Of a DNA stretch of 6,821 bases, positions 4,941-6,821 are shown in pieces; the stretch's first letter is position 1; every line of letters starts with the position of its first letter. The DNA is from Bacillota bacterium (GTDB lineage: Bacteria; Bacillota; Clostridia; Christensenellales; CAG-138). The stretch is taken from NCBI GenBank assembly GCA_023393045.1, contig JAEWMV010000185.1, positions 1-6,821 on the forward strand, given 5' to 3'. Both the position numbers and the translations under genes were made by a program. The notes under the pieces are model-generated. The model saw nothing but the letters and a program-made list of their open reading frames with translations. It ran no database searches and was not told where the DNA came from.

Positions 4941-5841
4941 GGGGAAGCGCGTCGGTATCGCCGCCCGCGTCCAGCTCGGGCGCGTCGCCCTGCTCCTCTT
5001 CCCTGGAAGGCTGCGCGTCGTTCCTCGGGGCGCCCTTCACGCGAAGCTCGCGGAAGGGATACTCACGCACGTCGAAAGTGCCGTCCGCAAGCGTCACGCG
5101 CACGCGCGTTTTTTCCGTGATCACGTTGTTTTCAAGCACGACGCCCGTGCCGTCGGGCGTTGTCACCTCGCGGTTGACGCGCGGCATCTGGCGGCGCATG
5201 CTTTCATAGCAGTCCTGCTCGTACTTGAGGCAGCACATGAGCCTTCCGCATATGCCCGAAATCTTTGTGGGCGAAAGCGAAAGGTTCTGCTCCTTTGCCA
5301 TTTTGATGGAAACGGGCGTGAAGTCCGCGAGGAAGCTCTTGCAGCACACCGGCCTCCCGCAGGAGCCGAGGCCGCCGAGCATCTTCGCTTCGTCGCGCAC
5401 GCCGATCTGCCTGAGCTCTATGCGCGTTTTGAACACGGAGGCGAGGTCCTTGACCAGCTCCCTGAAGTCCACGCGCCCGTCCGCCGTGAAGTAGAAAATG
5501 ACCTTGGAGCCGTTGTAGGAATATTCTACGTCCACAAGCTTCATGTCGAGCTTGTGCTCCGTAATCTTCTTCAGGCACACGCCGAAGGCTTCTTTTTCCT
5601 TGGCGCGGTTCTTGTCCCTCTGCTCGCGGTCGTGGGCGGAGGCGACGCGCTGCACATCCTTGAGGGGGGCGACGATCTTGTTCTCCTCCACCTCCTGCGG
5701 CCCGCTCACCACATCCCCGAACTCCGTGCCGCGCGCGGTTTCGACGATGACGCCGTCCCCTTCGTGTATCTCAAGCTCGCCGGGGCTGAAAAAGTAGGTT
5801 TTTCCCGCCTCCCTGAACCTGACGCCTATGACGGTTTTCAT
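4924..5841 (-). CDS. ricT: RicT (YaaT) / PSP1 domain Fe-S protein
   Basis: This is a PSP1-family protein, the RicT (YaaT) subunit of the Ric complex. In Bacillus subtilis that complex carries [4Fe-4S] clusters and works with RNase Y in mRNA maturation, with effects on sporulation, competence and biofilms. The 305 residues start MKTVIGVRFREAGKTYFFSP, typical of the family. The conserved core spans about 85-215. It contains MLGGLGSCGRPVCC (C161, C166, C167) and ISGICGRLMCCLKYE (C198, C203, C204), the cysteine groups expected to bind the cluster. Residues about 270-305 form an acidic, probably disordered tail. CGGAGG at 5852-5857, inside the end of holB, precedes the ATG. The ATG overlaps the holB stop as ATGA, so translation is probably coupled. 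The holB-ricT order matches that known in Bacillota. RicA and RicF are not in this window. Confidence 0.95.
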   Translation of the reverse strand: MKTVIGVRFREAGKTYFFSPGELEIHEGDGVIVETARGTEFGDVVSGPQEVEENKIVAPLKDVQRVASAHDREQRDKNRAKEKEAFGVCLKKITEHKLDMKLVDVEYSYNGSKVIFYFTADGRVDFRELVKDLASVFKTRIELRQIGVRDEAKMLGGLGSCGRPVCCKSFLADFTPVSIKMAKEQNLSLSPTKISGICGRLMCCLKYEQDCYESMRRQMPRVNREVTTPDGTGVVLENNVITEKTRVRVTLADGTFDVREYPFRELRVKGAPRNDAQPSREEEQGDAPELDAGGDTDALPLDFSE

Positions 5842-6764
5842 TTATTTACAACCTCCGATAACTCTAAAAAAAGCCTGTTGATCGCCGGCACAGCGTAATA
5901 CCAGCCGCCCGAGGCGCCGACGATATCCGCGTTCGCGCGGGAAAGCATATCTATCATACACGTTAGTTTTCCTATTGTAAAGCTTGCGGCAAGGCGCAGG
6001 ATCTCCTCGCGCCTGTCAAAATTGTCGATTTTGGCGCCGCCGAGCTTCGCCCTGAGCATGTCCGATGCGAAGGTGAGCATGAATGTCAGTGCCTCCTCCG
6101 CGTCCGAGGCGAGCGCCTTGGCCGCGCTCGCGGGCAGGCCGCCCGAGAGCAGCAAAACAAGCGCGTCGAGCGCGCTTTGGCGAAGATTGCGGTAGCCCTC
6201 TTCTAAAAAAAGCCTTTCCCCGCGCGCGATGCTGCCGCCGCTGCAGGCGGCAAACCTTTGCGCATCTTCCCCGCTTGCGCCGAGAGAAACAAGCCGTTCT
6301 TGCACCTCGTCCCTGCCCGGCAGGCCAGTGCGCATCACGAGGCAGCGCGAGGCGATGGTGGGAAGCACTCCTTCCACATTGCCCGTGAGCAGGAACACCG
6401 TGTTTTCCGGCGGCTCCTCAATGGTTTTTAAAAGCGCGTTTTGCGCCTGCGCACTGAGCGCGTGCGCCTGGCGCACGACGATGGCGCGGCCGAAAAGCCC
6501 CGTGGGCCTGTGGGTCAGCTCCGCGATGATCTCGCGCACCCGCTCGATTTTGACCGACGCGCCCGAGAGTTCAAAATAATCCGGACAGGCGTCAAGCGTA
6601 CGTTCGTCGCCCTCGCCGCCCATGCAGACCAGCCGCGCCGCGCGCCGCGTGAGCGCGAAACAGAGCGCGTCGTCCGGCCCGGAAATAAAAAAGGCATGAC
6701 AGGCATGCCCCGCGCCTATGGCCAGGGCAAGCCTGTCTTGAATCAGTTGCGAACTCGCGCTCAA
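5838..6764 (-). CDS. holB: DNA polymerase III delta-prime subunit (clamp loader)
   Basis: Delta-prime is the stator of the clamp loader that opens and loads the sliding clamp at replication forks. Its 308 residues show the family core: AIVVRQAHALSAQAQNALLKTIEEPP (about 94-119), NTVFLLTGNVEGVLPTIASRC (121-141) and the SRC motif (139-141), which supplies the arginine finger. As usual for delta-prime there is no working P-loop: residues 26-33 read FISGPDDA instead of GPxGxGK(T). The four-cysteine zinc module normally found before HPD is shortened to C47-x12-C60-PDY. The start is a TTG at 6764. An in-frame TAA lies just upstream at 6768-6770 and the next ATG would remove the first 47 residues. 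The TTG overlaps the darA stop (TTGA), and GGGAG at 6778-6782 is 13 nt away. The gene end overlaps ricT by 4 nt. Confidence 0.93.
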   Translation of the reverse strand: MSASSQLIQDRLALAIGAGHACHAFFISGPDDALCFALTRRAARLVCMGGEGDERTLDACPDYFELSGASVKIERVREIIAELTHRPTGLFGRAIVVRQAHALSAQAQNALLKTIEEPPENTVFLLTGNVEGVLPTIASRCLVMRTGLPGRDEVQERLVSLGASGEDAQRFAACSGGSIARGERLFLEEGYRNLRQSALDALVLLLSGGLPASAAKALASDAEEALTFMLTFASDMLRAKLGGAKIDNFDRREEILRLAASFTIGKLTCMIDMLSRANADIVGASGGWYYAVPAINRLFLELSEVVNK

Positions 6765-6821
6765 AACTTATGGAATTCTCCCACGTCGACGATAAACACC
6801 GTGGCGCCGCCCAGGGTGACC
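6761..6821 (-). CDS. darA: Cyclic-di-AMP receptor DarA/PstA (YaaQ family), C-terminal fragment
   Basis: Only the last 19 codons and the TGA stop are in the window. They read GGATVFIVDVGEFHKF after a short VTL lead-in. This closely matches, from memory, the end of Bacillus subtilis DarA/YaaQ (GGATVFVLPVDQFHQF), a trimeric PII-like protein that binds cyclic-di-AMP. The position directly before holB supports this, since yaaQ and holB are neighbours in Bacillota. In B. subtilis yaaR lies between the two genes, while here darA and holB touch through a TTGA stop/start overlap. The rest of the gene is beyond the right edge, so the assignment rests on a short tail plus context. Confidence 0.8.
   Translation of the reverse strand, partial: VTLGGATVFIVDVGEFHKF

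Noticed and set aside
1..6821. Mobile elements, CRISPR arrays, tRNA/rRNA genes, known riboswitches, defence systems
   Set aside because: I looked for transposase or integrase motifs, spaced repeats, cloverleaf folds and known aptamer cores and found none. The window is mainly conserved chromosome, and I see no convincing new multi-gene system in it.

Overview
The window is a compact, GC-rich (visibly above half G+C) stretch of bacterial chromosome. It most likely comes from a clostridial-type member of the Bacillota (Firmicutes). The evidence is the linkage darA-holB-ricT, a clostridial-type 8-cysteine ferredoxin, the rimP-nusA pair, GGAGG-type ribosome binding sites and sigma-A-like promoters with 17-bp spacers. 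I cannot name a genus. Almost everything is on the minus strand, with one plus-strand gene.

Layout, read along the minus strand from the right edge. The last 19 codons of a DarA/PstA-type cyclic-di-AMP receptor (6761-6821) run directly into holB, the DNA polymerase III delta-prime subunit. holB overlaps ricT by an ATGA junction. A promoter buried in the 3' end of ricT drives a 56-residue 2[4Fe-4S] ferredoxin (4709-4879), which is followed by a hairpin terminator with a short U tract. Just past that hairpin lie an EamA/DMT permease (3766-4632) and a MATE family efflux protein (2383-3735), 30 nt apart and probably co-transcribed. A bidirectional terminator (2337-2362) and a small palindromic repeat close this block. 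They separate it from a convergent plus-strand gene (1399-2265) that encodes a polytopic membrane protein ending in a zinc ribbon and a P/Q/Y-rich tail.

Further left, a short region (1178-1398) holds two back-to-back sigma-A-like promoters. One fires right into the zinc-ribbon membrane gene. The other fires left into rimP and nusA; nusA is cut by the window edge after 229 residues. The rimP leader can form a hairpin that covers most of its Shine-Dalgarno sequence.

Functionally the window is mainly housekeeping: ribosome maturation and transcription elongation (rimP-nusA), clamp loading (holB), the RicT Fe-S protein tied to RNA maturation, and electron transfer (ferredoxin). Two transporters and one uncharacterised membrane protein are added to this. 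I see no mobile element, CRISPR array, tRNA, rRNA or clear defence system. The points worth a second look are mostly regulatory (the rimP leader hairpin, the terminator inside the DMT leader, the paired promoters) or unusual residues in conserved proteins (RimP, HolB).
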